Assembly (NCBI GenBank): GCA_021772025.1
Contig: JAETNT010000024.1
Location: forward strand, 1 to 55,995
DNA length: 55,995 nt
DNA from: Enterocloster bolteae
GTDB lineage: Bacteria > Bacillota > Clostridia > Lachnospirales > Lachnospiraceae
Direction: 5' to 3'
Part shown: positions 18,198 to 26,302 of the stretch, piece after piece
Position numbering within the stretch: the stretch's first letter is position 1
Layout of the letters: each line of letters begins with the position of its first letter
The notes under the pieces: generated by a model
Told to the model about the DNA's origin: nothing
What the model saw: only the letters and a program-made list of their open reading frames with translations
The model's database searches: none
Made by a program: the position numbers and the translations under genes

Positions 18198-18887
18198 TTA
18201 AACAGGATTTAGCAGAAACGCGATATCATTGGCATAGCCCAGTTTTTTAACCAGACGTTGGATAATATTGCTGTGCCGTTCAATGGTGATTTTCATCATG
18301 TTGGATTCAGCCCTTAATGTGTATAGCTCAGCGGCAGTATTTTCATATCGCGCAGCGGCGGGAACATAGTTTTCGGCTAAAAGCTTAATAGTAGGTATAA
18401 GGGTATTTTCGATTTCCAGCTTTATTTGGGAAACATTCTCCTTCAAATTTTCAATGTCCAAAGTCAGTGCTGCAGTAGTCTTTTTGAGGCCGGAGACATC
18501 CGCCTTAAGTTCAGCCACATCCTGTTTGAGAACGGAGACGTCTTTCTTGAGGCCGGAGACATCCGTCTTAAGTTCAGCCACATCCTGTTTGAGAACGGAG
18601 ACGTCCTTCTTGAGGCCGGAGACATCCGTCTTAAGTTCAGCCACATCCTGTTTGAGAACGGAGACGTCCTTCTTGAGGCCGGAGACATCCGCCTTAAGTT
18701 CAGCCACATCCTGTTTGAGAGCAGAGACATCCTGCTTGAGTTCAGAAAGATCTTGCCTCAAATCTGAAATATCAGCTTGTATAGGAGCCAGCTTCTCGCT
18801 TAATTTTTTATCCAGCTTTTCTTCCAACTTTTGCTCCAGTTTCTGGTCCAGCATCTGCGACAGAATCTGCATTTCCTCTTGAGTCAT
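18198..18887 (-). CDS. coiled-coil protein with a 21-residue heptad repeat
   Basis: I do not recognise a named family. The 229-residue protein begins with a charged helix (LDQKLEQKLEEKLDKKLSEK), then a long run of heptads of the form DVxxLKx, including four near-identical 21-residue units. It ends in a non-repetitive segment (HSNIIQRLVKKLGYANDIAF). It has no signal peptide and no membrane segment. The start at 18887 is set by AAGGAGG. The N-terminal half should form a long parallel coiled coil. It stands alone on the minus strand between terminators. A scaffold, tape-measure or regulatory adaptor role is possible but unsupported. Confidence 0.7.
   Translation of the reverse strand: MTQEEMQILSQMLDQKLEQKLEEKLDKKLSEKLAPIQADISDLRQDLSELKQDVSALKQDVAELKADVSGLKKDVSVLKQDVAELKTDVSGLKKDVSVLKQDVAELKTDVSGLKKDVSVLKQDVAELKADVSGLKKTTAALTLDIENLKENVSQIKLEIENTLIPTIKLLAENYVPAAARYENTAAELYTLRAESNMMKITIERHSNIIQRLVKKLGYANDIAFLLNPV
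18486..18737. repeat. four tandem 63-bp repeats inside the coiled-coil gene
   Basis: Units begin at 18486, 18549, 18612 and 18675 (GAGGCCGGAGACATCC). They are nearly identical, each encoding three heptads. The unit length is a multiple of three, so copy-number change would lengthen or shorten the coiled coil without a frameshift. Confidence 0.95.
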
Positions 18888-18939
18888 GGGTATCCTCCTT
18901 CTTGTAAATAATAGAAACAGAAAAATTGTGAGTGAAGGC

Positions 18940-18968
18940 ATTATACTATATTATCCAATTATTGTCTA
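18940..18968 (-). promoter_or_regulatory. sigma-A promoter of the coiled-coil gene
   Basis: Leftwards, TAGACA (18963-18968) and a perfect TATAAT (18940-18945) are 17 bases apart, about 50 bases upstream of the start. Confidence 0.7.
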
Positions 18969-19052
18969 TATTTTTCCGAACTTTGTCGAAAAGTTCATAA
19001 CAGTTCAGACGGCGGGGGCCAGGTTCTGACGAGGGAAAAGAAACAAAAGAGA

Positions 19053-19081
19053 TTGACACTGGTTTCCAGGAGGAGTAGAAT
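19053..19081 (+). promoter_or_regulatory. sigma-A promoter of the cell-surface cluster
   Basis: A perfect TTGACA (19053-19058) and TAGAAT (19076-19081) are 17 bases apart. It should drive the transglutaminase and at least the next two genes. Confidence 0.75.
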
Positions 19082-19136
19082 TATAGAAAACAGAATCACC
19101 AATAATTGACAAAAGAAGACATAAAGGGAGAGGGGT

Positions 19137-20183
19137 ATGAAAAGGAAGCAGATTGTGCTGGCCGCCGCGGCAGCAACGCTGGCAGGCAACATCTCAATAA
19201 CTGGCTATGCGGGCTCCTGGGAGCGACAGAAAGAAGCAAATAATGCTTGGAGGTACAAGGAGGACGGAACCTATGTCCGCAATTCCTGGAAAGAGATAAA
19301 TGGAAATTGGTATTACTTTGACGGAAACTGTCATATGGTAATTGGGAGCTATTTAATTGACGGCAATACAGAAAAATTTGATCAAAACGGCGTCTGGATA
19401 AAACCAACGGAGAGCCGGAATGCAGTCAGGACAGAAAATCCCGTACAGGATGAGGGACCGGGTACCGGCGGCTGGAAACAGGATGGCAGAGGGTGGTATT
19501 ATCAGAATTTTGACGGTTCTTATGAGAAGGAGTGCTGGAAAGAAATCAAAGGGGCTTGGTACTACTTTGACAGTGACGGTTATATGGCGGCTGATACCTG
19601 GATCGATACGGATGGGGTCCGCTACCGTGTATCCTCAGACGGCAATATGTTAAAAAGTCAGACGATTACTGTAGACGGGTTAGAATATAGAATAGACGAA
19701 AACGGCGCAGTACAGCGGGAGGAGATTGACCAAGATACGGAAGAAAGCCTGCAGGCAAAGGCCATTGCGGCTCAGATCGTGGCATCTATTACCGATGACT
19801 CTATGACCAAGGCACAAAAGGCCGGTGCTATTTACAATTATGTCCGCCGAAGCACCAGCTATACCTATGGAGGCCCGCATCCTGAGGCAGGAGAGGCCGC
19901 TGCTGCATTATACGGATTCCGCCGCCATTACGGCAACTGTTTTGAATATTATGCTATGTCTAAATATCTTTTAGAGGCCGCAGGCATGCCAAACATTATG
20001 GTTACCAGAGCCTCCGACGGGGATCACTTTTGGAATCTGGTAAATGTAGACGGCGCTTGGTATCATTTTGATACTACGCCCAGAAGAACCGGAGGAACCT
20101 GGTGTTTGGTGACGACGGAACAGCTTAGGGCTTCCTGGGGCGCCCATAATTTTGATGTCAATGCCTATCCGGCAACCCCATAA
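19137..20183 (+). CDS. secreted transglutaminase-like protein with choline-binding-type wall repeats
   Basis: The 348-residue exported protein has a signal peptide (about 1-25). Next come two blocks of tryptophan/aromatic wall-binding repeats (WKEINGNWYYFDG about 50-65 and WKEIKGAWYYFDSDGYM about 140-160), then a transglutaminase-like cysteine protease fold (about 200-345). The catalytic triad is visible: C268 in GNCFEYYAM, H297 in DGDHFWN and D312 in YHFDTTP. It may cross-link or cleave surface proteins or act on the wall. It leads the cluster, and the next gene starts five bases after its stop, suggesting translational coupling. Confidence 0.82.
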   Translation: MKRKQIVLAAAAATLAGNISITGYAGSWERQKEANNAWRYKEDGTYVRNSWKEINGNWYYFDGNCHMVIGSYLIDGNTEKFDQNGVWIKPTESRNAVRTENPVQDEGPGTGGWKQDGRGWYYQNFDGSYEKECWKEIKGAWYYFDSDGYMAADTWIDTDGVRYRVSSDGNMLKSQTITVDGLEYRIDENGAVQREEIDQDTEESLQAKAIAAQIVASITDDSMTKAQKAGAIYNYVRRSTSYTYGGPHPEAGEAAAALYGFRRHYGNCFEYYAMSKYLLEAAGMPNIMVTRASDGDHFWNLVNVDGAWYHFDTTPRRTGGTWCLVTTEQLRASWGAHNFDVNAYPATP

Positions 20184-20188
20184 CTGTG

Positions 20189-21271
20189 ATGAGAAAGAAA
20201 AGGCGGCTGGGGTTTAGGGCTGGCACGGTACCGGCAGTTTTTGTTTTTGTATTGGCGTTAGCTGGCTTTCAGCAGATTTTTATGCCCAAATATCAAGGGG
20301 CGGTTATTGAGGGGAATTTTACAGAAGAATATTACCGGGACCCCACCCGGCATGAGCTTTTAATTATCGGAAATTGCGAATCTTATGAGAATATTTCCAC
20401 GATGAAGCTTTGGGAGGATTTCGGCATTACCAGCTACATCCGGGGAAACGCCAACCAGTTGGTGTCTCAATCCTACTATATGCTGATGGAGACACTGAAA
20501 CGGGAACAGCCTAAGGCAGTGATTTTTAATGTCCAGGCCATGACGGTGGAAGGGCAAAATACGGAAGAATATAACCGAATGGTATTTGACGGAATGCAAT
20601 GGAGCCGCTATAAATGGGAAGGCATACGGGCCTCCGCAATGGAGGACGAAAAAATGATAGAGTATATCTTTCCGCTGCTTCGTTATCACTCCAGATGGCA
20701 GGATCTGAAGAAAGAGGATTTCCTTTATGCAATAAAGGAAAAACCGCTTACTTCTTTTAATGGATATTATTTAAGGGCGGACGTGCGCCCCGCAGGAGAA
20801 TTTCCCAGAGAAAGGCGAAAAGAGGATTATACATTTCCGGAAGAAAATTATAAATATCTGGATTTGATCCGCCAGGCCTGTGAGGACAGGGAGATTTCTC
20901 TTATCTTAATGAAAGCTCCCAGTTTGTATCCGGAATGGTCAGATCCTTATGAGCGGCAGATTCAGATTTATGCTTATGAACATGGCCTTATTTATTGGAA
21001 TCTGCTGGCGGATGCAGAGAAAATAGGACTGGATATGTCCCGGGATACTTACGACGAGGGACTTCACCTTAATGTTTATGGAGCGGAAAAGGTTTCCGAC
21101 TATCTGGGACCGATTTTATCAGAGCAGATAGGTCTTTCCGATTACCGCCAGGATCCGGAGATCGCTTTTTACTATAATCAGCGTCTGGCTGCTTATAAGG
21201 AGGAGAAAGCTGCCCAGGAGGCAGAGTTTGCAGAGCTTGGTTATATTAAGCGTCTGGCCGGAGAGGGATAA
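20189..21271 (+). CDS. SGNH/DltD-like extracytoplasmic protein with a GNCE motif
   Basis: The 360-residue protein has an N-terminal signal anchor (about 12-32) and an SGNH-hydrolase-like domain. Block I reads IIGNCESY where related MBOAT-associated proteins usually have GSS or GDS followed by an aromatic, so the nucleophile position is C63. ELWxxYGITSY-like text (KLWEDFGITSY) follows. The C-terminal acid/His block is YDEGLHLN (D289, H293). DltD-like proteins act outside the membrane with an MBOAT transferase, and such a gene lies downstream. A GTG three bases earlier could also start; no clear RBS is seen, which fits coupling to the previous gene. Confidence 0.68.
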   Translation: MRKKRRLGFRAGTVPAVFVFVLALAGFQQIFMPKYQGAVIEGNFTEEYYRDPTRHELLIIGNCESYENISTMKLWEDFGITSYIRGNANQLVSQSYYMLMETLKREQPKAVIFNVQAMTVEGQNTEEYNRMVFDGMQWSRYKWEGIRASAMEDEKMIEYIFPLLRYHSRWQDLKKEDFLYAIKEKPLTSFNGYYLRADVRPAGEFPRERRKEDYTFPEENYKYLDLIRQACEDREISLILMKAPSLYPEWSDPYERQIQIYAYEHGLIYWNLLADAEKIGLDMSRDTYDEGLHLNVYGAEKVSDYLGPILSEQIGLSDYRQDPEIAFYYNQRLAAYKEEKAAQEAEFAELGYIKRLAGEG

Positions 21272-21326
21272 AGAGTTACAGTTTTTTGAACTGTTGCTAA
21301 AAAATAAAAACATCAGGAGGATTTAA

Positions 21327-21824
21327 ATGATGAAAATGGGAAGAAAAGCAGCGGCAACTATACTTACCTTAACGGCCGTGCTGTCTATGACCCTGTGCGT
21401 ATGGGGAGCGGAAAAGAAAGCATATACCTTTACAGCAGATAAGGTCCAGATAAGCGTAGGGGCTGAGGCAAAACCAGTGTTAGACAGTTTAGGGGCGGCT
21501 AAGGAGAGCAAAACTTTGACCAATTGTGCCAATAGCGGTAAAGATAAGGTATATCTATATGAAAACTTTGATATTTATACGACTCAAAACGAAAAAAAAG
21601 ACACGATTATCCAATCGGTTGTTTTAAAAACCGATAAGGCGGCTACTGAGGAAGGCATAAAGCTGGGGCAGACTCCTAAGGAAGTTAAGGCAGCATATCC
21701 CGATGCGGTGGAGAACTATGGCATTTATACCGTAACTCTTGGAAATTCCAGAATAGTGATTGATTGCGGCATGAAAAACGATAAAGTAGTGGACATTTCT
21801 TACGAATATTACGTTGCAAAATAA
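21327..21824 (+). CDS. small secreted protein of unknown function
   Basis: I do not recognise the family. The 165-residue protein has a signal peptide (about 1-27, ending CVWGA) and a mature domain of mixed alpha/beta character. It contains two cysteines (TNCANSG and VIDCGMK) that could form a disulfide. The text KLGQTPKEVKAAYPDA resembles a substrate- or wall-binding repeat. RBS AGGAGG precedes ATGATG. It lies between the SGNH-like gene and a terminator, so it belongs to the first transcript of the surface cluster and is probably extracellular. Confidence 0.7.
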   Translation: MMKMGRKAAATILTLTAVLSMTLCVWGAEKKAYTFTADKVQISVGAEAKPVLDSLGAAKESKTLTNCANSGKDKVYLYENFDIYTTQNEKKDTIIQSVVLKTDKAATEEGIKLGQTPKEVKAAYPDAVENYGIYTVTLGNSRIVIDCGMKNDKVVDISYEYYVAK

Positions 21825-21830
21825 TCAAAT

Positions 21831-21868
21831 GCAGGCGGGAATATCAGAAATGGTATTCCTGCTTTTCT
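21831..21868 (+). terminator. probable terminator inside the surface cluster
   Basis: GCAGG...GAATA pairs with TATTCCTGC (3-base bulge), followed by TTTTCTAT. It separates the first three genes from the FkbH-ACP-MBOAT-peptidase genes. I found no convincing promoter after it. Confidence 0.55.
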
Positions 21869-21930
21869 ATGCCAAAGCGTACAAAAAAGCAGGGGCAGAA
21901 TTTCGCTCATATGCATAAGGAGTACAAAAA

Positions 21931-23733
21931 ATGCAGGAACTTAAGTATCCCTTTGACGGGGAATATCTGTTAAAGAAGAAGAAAAGCCTGAGAAAGACTC
22001 TTTTGGCGGAGAACTGTCAGAGACTTCATAAAAAAGTGGCGGTTTTGGGAGGTTCTACAACTCATGATATTGTAAAACTTTTGGAATTGTTTTTACTGGA
22101 TATGGGGATTGAACCGGAGTTTTACCAATCGGAATACAATCGGTATTACGAAGATGCGGTATTTGGCAATGAAAAGCTGGATAAGTTTGGGCCGGATGTT
22201 ATTTATATTCATACTACCAGCCGAAATATTCCGGACAATGGGTTTCCCAAAATCGGCGATACCAGAGAAGCGGCAGAGGAAAAGATAGATGCTTGTTTCC
22301 GGCGTTTTACACAGATTTGGGAAGCTTTGGCACAACGGTATGGCTGCCCGGTTATTCAGAACAATTTTGAAAAACCGGCCTATCGCCTTCTCGGTAATAT
22401 GGACGCGTGGGATTACCGGGGGAGAGAAAGTTTTTTGGGCCGGTTAAATCTGCGGTTTTATGAGTATGCTCAGAATCATGAAGATTTTTTTATTCAGGAT
22501 ATTGACTGGCTGGCGGCGGAATACGGATTGAGTAAGTGGAACGATCCTTTATACTGGCATATGTATAAATATAGTCCGGCAGTGGGAGCCATTCCGGAAC
22601 TGGCTTTTAATCTGGCCAATATCATTAAGGCAATCTACGGCCGGAATAAAAAGGCTTTAGTTTTGGATCTGGACAATACATTGTGGGGAGGCATTGTAGG
22701 GGAGGACGGGCCGGAAAATATTGAGATTGGCCAGGAGACAGGAATAGGACAGGTTTATTCGGAATTTCAAACCTATTTGAAGAACAGCAGGGATATGGGA
22801 ATTCTTCTTAATATTAACTCGAAGAATGAAGAGGACAATGCGTTGTCAGGATTAAATCGCCCTGACAGTGTGTTAAGGCCAAAGGATTTTATTGTTATTA
22901 AGGCAAATTGGGATCCAAAGGATGAAAACCTGCGCCGGATAGCAGAAGAATTAAATATAGGAGAGGATTCTCTGGTATTTGTGGATGACAATCCGGCAGA
23001 GCGCCATCGGGTACGGCTTCGTGTACCAGCGGCGGCTGTTCCGGAAATTACAGAAGGACAGGAGCCTGCCCCGGAACAGTACATAAAGATTCTTGACCGC
23101 TCCGGATTCTTTGAACCGGTAAGGCTGTCGGGAGAGGATTTAAACCGAAGCGGCATGTACATGGCAAATGCTATGCGTAAAGAAATGGAGAGCACCTTTC
23201 AGGATTACCGGCAGTATCTTCTTTCCCTGAATATGAAAGCAGAGATTGAAAGCTTTGCGCCGGAATATATGCAGAGAATTGCACAGCTCACCAACAAGTC
23301 CAACCAGTTTAATCTGACTACTCTTCGATGCAGCCAGGCGGAAATTGAAAGCTTTCGGGCAGACAGCCGATATCTTACTTTATACGGCAGGCTCAGGGAC
23401 AGATTTGGGGATAACGGCGTAGTGTCGGTGGTTTTGGGCCGCCAGGAAGGACAAAGACTCCACCTTAAGCTGTGGCTTATGTCCTGCCGGGTATTAAAGC
23501 GGGACATGGAAAAGGCTATGCTGGATCAGGTAGTGAAAAGAGCAGCGGCAAGAGGGGTGAAGACTGTGATAGGCTATTACTATCCTACAGACAAAAACCG
23601 TATGGTTAAAGAATTTTATGGCCGGATGGGATTTGCGTTAACAGAGGAGAAAGAGGACGGGAGCAGTATCTGGGAGATGAATACAGAAGGTTATGAAGAA
23701 CAAAATACAGTAATTCAGATAGCCGGATATTGA
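21931..23733 (+). CDS. FkbH-like HAD-superfamily (HAD-IIIC) protein, probable acyl-carrier loading enzyme
   Basis: The 600-residue three-part protein has an N-terminal SGNH-like region (VAVLGGSTTHD, about 34-44), a HAD phosphatase core with D246 and D248 in LVLDLDNTLWGG, and a C-terminal GNAT-like domain containing LWLMSCRVLKRDMEKAML with C519. Family members such as FkbH load a glyceryl group from 1,3-bisphosphoglycerate onto a carrier protein and remove the phosphate, and the cysteine in the MSCRVL block is the expected thioester site. The next gene, 28 bases on, encodes a carrier protein. RBS AAGGAG. The acyl group used here is inferred, not shown. Confidence 0.85.
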   Translation: MQELKYPFDGEYLLKKKKSLRKTLLAENCQRLHKKVAVLGGSTTHDIVKLLELFLLDMGIEPEFYQSEYNRYYEDAVFGNEKLDKFGPDVIYIHTTSRNIPDNGFPKIGDTREAAEEKIDACFRRFTQIWEALAQRYGCPVIQNNFEKPAYRLLGNMDAWDYRGRESFLGRLNLRFYEYAQNHEDFFIQDIDWLAAEYGLSKWNDPLYWHMYKYSPAVGAIPELAFNLANIIKAIYGRNKKALVLDLDNTLWGGIVGEDGPENIEIGQETGIGQVYSEFQTYLKNSRDMGILLNINSKNEEDNALSGLNRPDSVLRPKDFIVIKANWDPKDENLRRIAEELNIGEDSLVFVDDNPAERHRVRLRVPAAAVPEITEGQEPAPEQYIKILDRSGFFEPVRLSGEDLNRSGMYMANAMRKEMESTFQDYRQYLLSLNMKAEIESFAPEYMQRIAQLTNKSNQFNLTTLRCSQAEIESFRADSRYLTLYGRLRDRFGDNGVVSVVLGRQEGQRLHLKLWLMSCRVLKRDMEKAMLDQVVKRAAARGVKTVIGYYYPTDKNRMVKEFYGRMGFALTEEKEDGSSIWEMNTEGYEEQNTVIQIAGY

Positions 23734-23761
23734 GAGAATTTTCAAAAAGGGGGATGGCAAT

Positions 23762-24004
23762 ATGACGAAACAAGAGATTTTTACAAAACTGGACGAGGTC
23801 TTTCAGGATGTATTTGATAATGAGGGGCTCCATGTTTTTAATGAGACTACAGCAGAAGATATTGAAGGCTGGGACAGTTTGGAGCACATCAATCTGATTG
23901 TGGCAGTAGAACACGCCTTTGGAATTAAATTCAGCATGGGCCAGGTAACCAAGATGAAAAATGTTGGGGAAATGGCGGATATTATTTTAGAAAAGCTGGG
24001 CTAA
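23762..24004 (+). CDS. stand-alone acyl carrier protein
   Basis: The 80-residue four-helix carrier has its phosphopantetheine attachment serine at S39 in GWDSLEHI. It is more like DltC and polyketide-type carriers (GWDSLEHINLIVAVE) than fatty-acid AcpP, which has DSLD. It lies between the FkbH-like gene and the MBOAT gene, with only three bases to the latter, so it most likely receives an acyl group from FkbH and presents it to the membrane acyltransferase. RBS GGGGGATGG. Confidence 0.93.
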   Translation: MTKQEIFTKLDEVFQDVFDNEGLHVFNETTAEDIEGWDSLEHINLIVAVEHAFGIKFSMGQVTKMKNVGEMADIILEKLG

Positions 24005-24007
24005 GAC

Positions 24008-25507
24008 ATGGCATTTGTATCTTATGAATTTATAGGGTTTATGATAGCGGCTCTGGCTCTTTACTATGGATGCGGGCAGAGATTCCGAGCTGCCGTGCTG
24101 TTTGCTGTCAGCGCTGTGTTTCTGTGGCTTTGCGGCGGCCCGGAAAGCCTGGCGGCTTACGGTTTTTCTGCGGCAGCGGTATGGGCCGGCGCTTTGGGAA
24201 TAGAAAACGGCAGGAAACGGGCCCCGGTAATTTACTGGAGCATCCTGGCCCTTAACCTGGCTCTTTTGGCTCGGTTTCAGTATGTGAATTTTTTTGGGTA
24301 CACTATGGAAGAGCTTCACTGGCTGATGGGAACAGAGTGGGAATGGGAGCCGGTTTCTCTGATAGCTCCAGTGGCGGTTTCCTTTTACACCCTGACCCTG
24401 CTGGGATATCTGACGGAGGTTTACTGGGGAGCCGTTCCGGCGGAACGAAGCCTGGTACGTCTGGCTTTGTTTGGCGGCTTCTTTCCGCAGATGGCTATGG
24501 GACCCATCGCCCGGTATGATCGCCTGACGCCTTCTTTATTTTCCGGCAGTGCTTTTGAAAAAGAGAATTTTTTTCAGGGATTTTCCAGAATTCTGTGGGG
24601 ATTGTTTGAAAAACTGGTGATATCAGAACGTTTGGCTATGATTGTAAATACGGTTTACGGAGATTATCAAACTTATACGGGAAGTTTTCTGGTGTTTGGG
24701 GCTGTGTGTTTCACTTTTCAGCTCTACACGGATTTTGCGGGAGCTATCGATATTGCCTTAGGATGCGCCCGAATGTTTGGGGTGAGGCTGGAGGAAAACT
24801 TCCGACAGCCCTTTTATTCCAGGACTGTGGCAGAATTCTGGCGTCGGTGGCATATAACCCTGGGAAGCTGGTTTAAAGACTTTCTGATGTATCCCATGTT
24901 GAAAACCAGAGGTTTTCAGAGTTTGGGAGTCTGGGGAAAAAAACGATTGGGCAAAAAACAGGGAAAAAAAATTCCGGTCATAGCGGCCCTCTTTATTGTC
25001 TGGTTTTTGCTGGGGCTTTGGCATGGCGGAAAGTGGACTTTTATCATCGGATCCGGCTTGTATCATGCGATTTTGATGAGCCTTGCTCTGGCAGCGGATC
25101 CGGCAGTGAAAAAATTTTATGAGAGAACCGGGATTCGTCAGGAACATCCGGTGTGGATACTTTTCCAGAGAGTGAGAACTTTTATACTGGTAGGAGCCGG
25201 ATTTGTTTTGTTCCGGTCAGATTCCCTTGAAATGGCCTGGGGGATTTTCTCTAATATGTTTTCCGGAAACATGGGAATGCTTTCATGGGAAGGGGCTTTA
25301 AGCGTAGGTTTGTCCGCGGCGGATTTTGCGGTATTGGCGGCGGCTATGGCAGTGCTGTGGCTGGTCTCTTATAAAAAGGAGCATGCCGGGGAAAACGTCT
25401 GCCGCCAGTCGTGGTGCAAAACGTTGACTTTGCTGTTTGCGATTTTGATATTTGGCTGGTATGGAAAAGGGTATGATCCTTCAGCATTTATTTATGCACA
25501 ATTTTAG
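24008..25507 (+). CDS. MBOAT-family membrane O-acyltransferase (DltB/AlgI-like)
   Basis: The 499-residue protein has about ten to twelve membrane segments. Family blocks are PVAVSFYTLTLLGYL, FPQMAMGPIARYDRL, YTDFAGAIDIALGCARMFG, AEFWRRWHITLGSWFKDF and the catalytic WFLLGLWHGGKW, with H339 as the likely active residue. DltB and AlgI relatives pass acyl groups across the membrane to extracellular polymers. Its gene touches that of the carrier protein (three-base gap) and precedes a wall peptidase, so the acceptor is probably a wall or surface glycan. Two-gene coupling without a separate RBS is unusual but fits co-translation. Confidence 0.92.
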   Translation: MAFVSYEFIGFMIAALALYYGCGQRFRAAVLFAVSAVFLWLCGGPESLAAYGFSAAAVWAGALGIENGRKRAPVIYWSILALNLALLARFQYVNFFGYTMEELHWLMGTEWEWEPVSLIAPVAVSFYTLTLLGYLTEVYWGAVPAERSLVRLALFGGFFPQMAMGPIARYDRLTPSLFSGSAFEKENFFQGFSRILWGLFEKLVISERLAMIVNTVYGDYQTYTGSFLVFGAVCFTFQLYTDFAGAIDIALGCARMFGVRLEENFRQPFYSRTVAEFWRRWHITLGSWFKDFLMYPMLKTRGFQSLGVWGKKRLGKKQGKKIPVIAALFIVWFLLGLWHGGKWTFIIGSGLYHAILMSLALAADPAVKKFYERTGIRQEHPVWILFQRVRTFILVGAGFVLFRSDSLEMAWGIFSNMFSGNMGMLSWEGALSVGLSAADFAVLAAAMAVLWLVSYKKEHAGENVCRQSWCKTLTLLFAILIFGWYGKGYDPSAFIYAQF

Positions 25508-25525
25508 CAACAGGGGGATAGAGCA

Positions 25526-26188
25526 ATGGAAAATCAGTATTTGGCAAAATATAAGGCCGGGGATGTAATCGCTCAAAAAAGCATTGGGACAGAAGAAGAG
25601 CTAAATAGGTTTTTCTTTGAGAGTCCGCTTTGGGATGAGGTGTTTTGGCGAATGGAGGGAAAGTCTTTTAAAGAGGATTGCACGATTCCCAGAGAAGACC
25701 TGCGGTATCTCAGGGTTCTTCACTGGGGAAAAGAAGGCGCTACTGTGGGAGAGATGGTCTGCCACCGAAGTGTCAGCGGGTCTCTTCTGGAGATTTTTAA
25801 GGAGCTGTTCCGGGAAAAATATCCCATTGAGCGGATGCGGCTGATTGACGATTACGATGGGGACGATGAAAGATCCATGGCTGCTAACAATTCCAGCTGC
25901 TTTAACTTTCGGCGGGTTCCGGGAAAGGAAAAGCTGTCCCACCACAGTCTGGGAATCGCAGTGGACATTAACCCTTTCTATAATCCTTATGTGAGAAGGG
26001 ACAAAGAGGGAAGCCTTATCTGCTCTCCGGAGGGGAGCCAGCCTTATGGGGACAGGGAAAAAGATTTCATCTATAAGATTGAAGAAGGTGATATCTGTGT
26101 CCGGACTTTTGCAAGGTATGGTTTCCAGTGGGGCGGAGACTGGACTACCTGTAAAGATTACCAGCATTTTTCCACTACCGGGGGCTGA
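25526..26188 (+). CDS. M15-family D,D-/L,D-peptidase-like protein
   Basis: The 220-residue protein has zinc-peptidase motifs of family M15: HHSLGIAVDINPF (about 144-156, giving one His and one Asp ligand) and a C-terminal WGGDWTTCKDYQHF with the last His ligand. This matches the M15C group that cleaves peptidoglycan stem peptides (L-Ala-D-Glu or D-Ala-D-Ala type). I see no signal peptide; export may be unconventional or the true 5' end may differ. It follows the MBOAT gene by 18 bases with RBS CAGGGGG and probably closes the surface operon. Confidence 0.78.
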   Translation: MENQYLAKYKAGDVIAQKSIGTEEELNRFFFESPLWDEVFWRMEGKSFKEDCTIPREDLRYLRVLHWGKEGATVGEMVCHRSVSGSLLEIFKELFREKYPIERMRLIDDYDGDDERSMAANNSSCFNFRRVPGKEKLSHHSLGIAVDINPFYNPYVRRDKEGSLICSPEGSQPYGDREKDFIYKIEEGDICVRTFARYGFQWGGDWTTCKDYQHFSTTGG

Positions 26189-26209
26189 GAGAATTTTCTG
26201 AGGAAATAT

Positions 26210-26238
26210 TTGACAGGCAGGCGTAAGTTTGTTAATGT
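26210..26238 (+). promoter_or_regulatory. putative promoter of the fructokinase gene
   Basis: A perfect TTGACA (26210-26215) is followed after 17 bases by a poor -10 (TAATGT, 26233-26238). Confidence 0.4.
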
Positions 26239-26302
26239 AGAAACAGGTGGAGAATGAACCGGCGCCCCAAAAGGAGAGGGCAGGGATAAGGAGGATAAGA
26301 TT

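Noticed and set aside
18486..18737. CRISPR-like regular repeats
   Set aside because: The units are contiguous with no unique spacers and encode heptads; there are no cas genes in the window.
18454..18882. Long open frames on both strands across the 63-bp repeats
   Set aside because: They arise because the repeat is a multiple of three and lacks stops in several frames. Only the minus-strand frame has an RBS, a promoter and a sensible coiled-coil composition.
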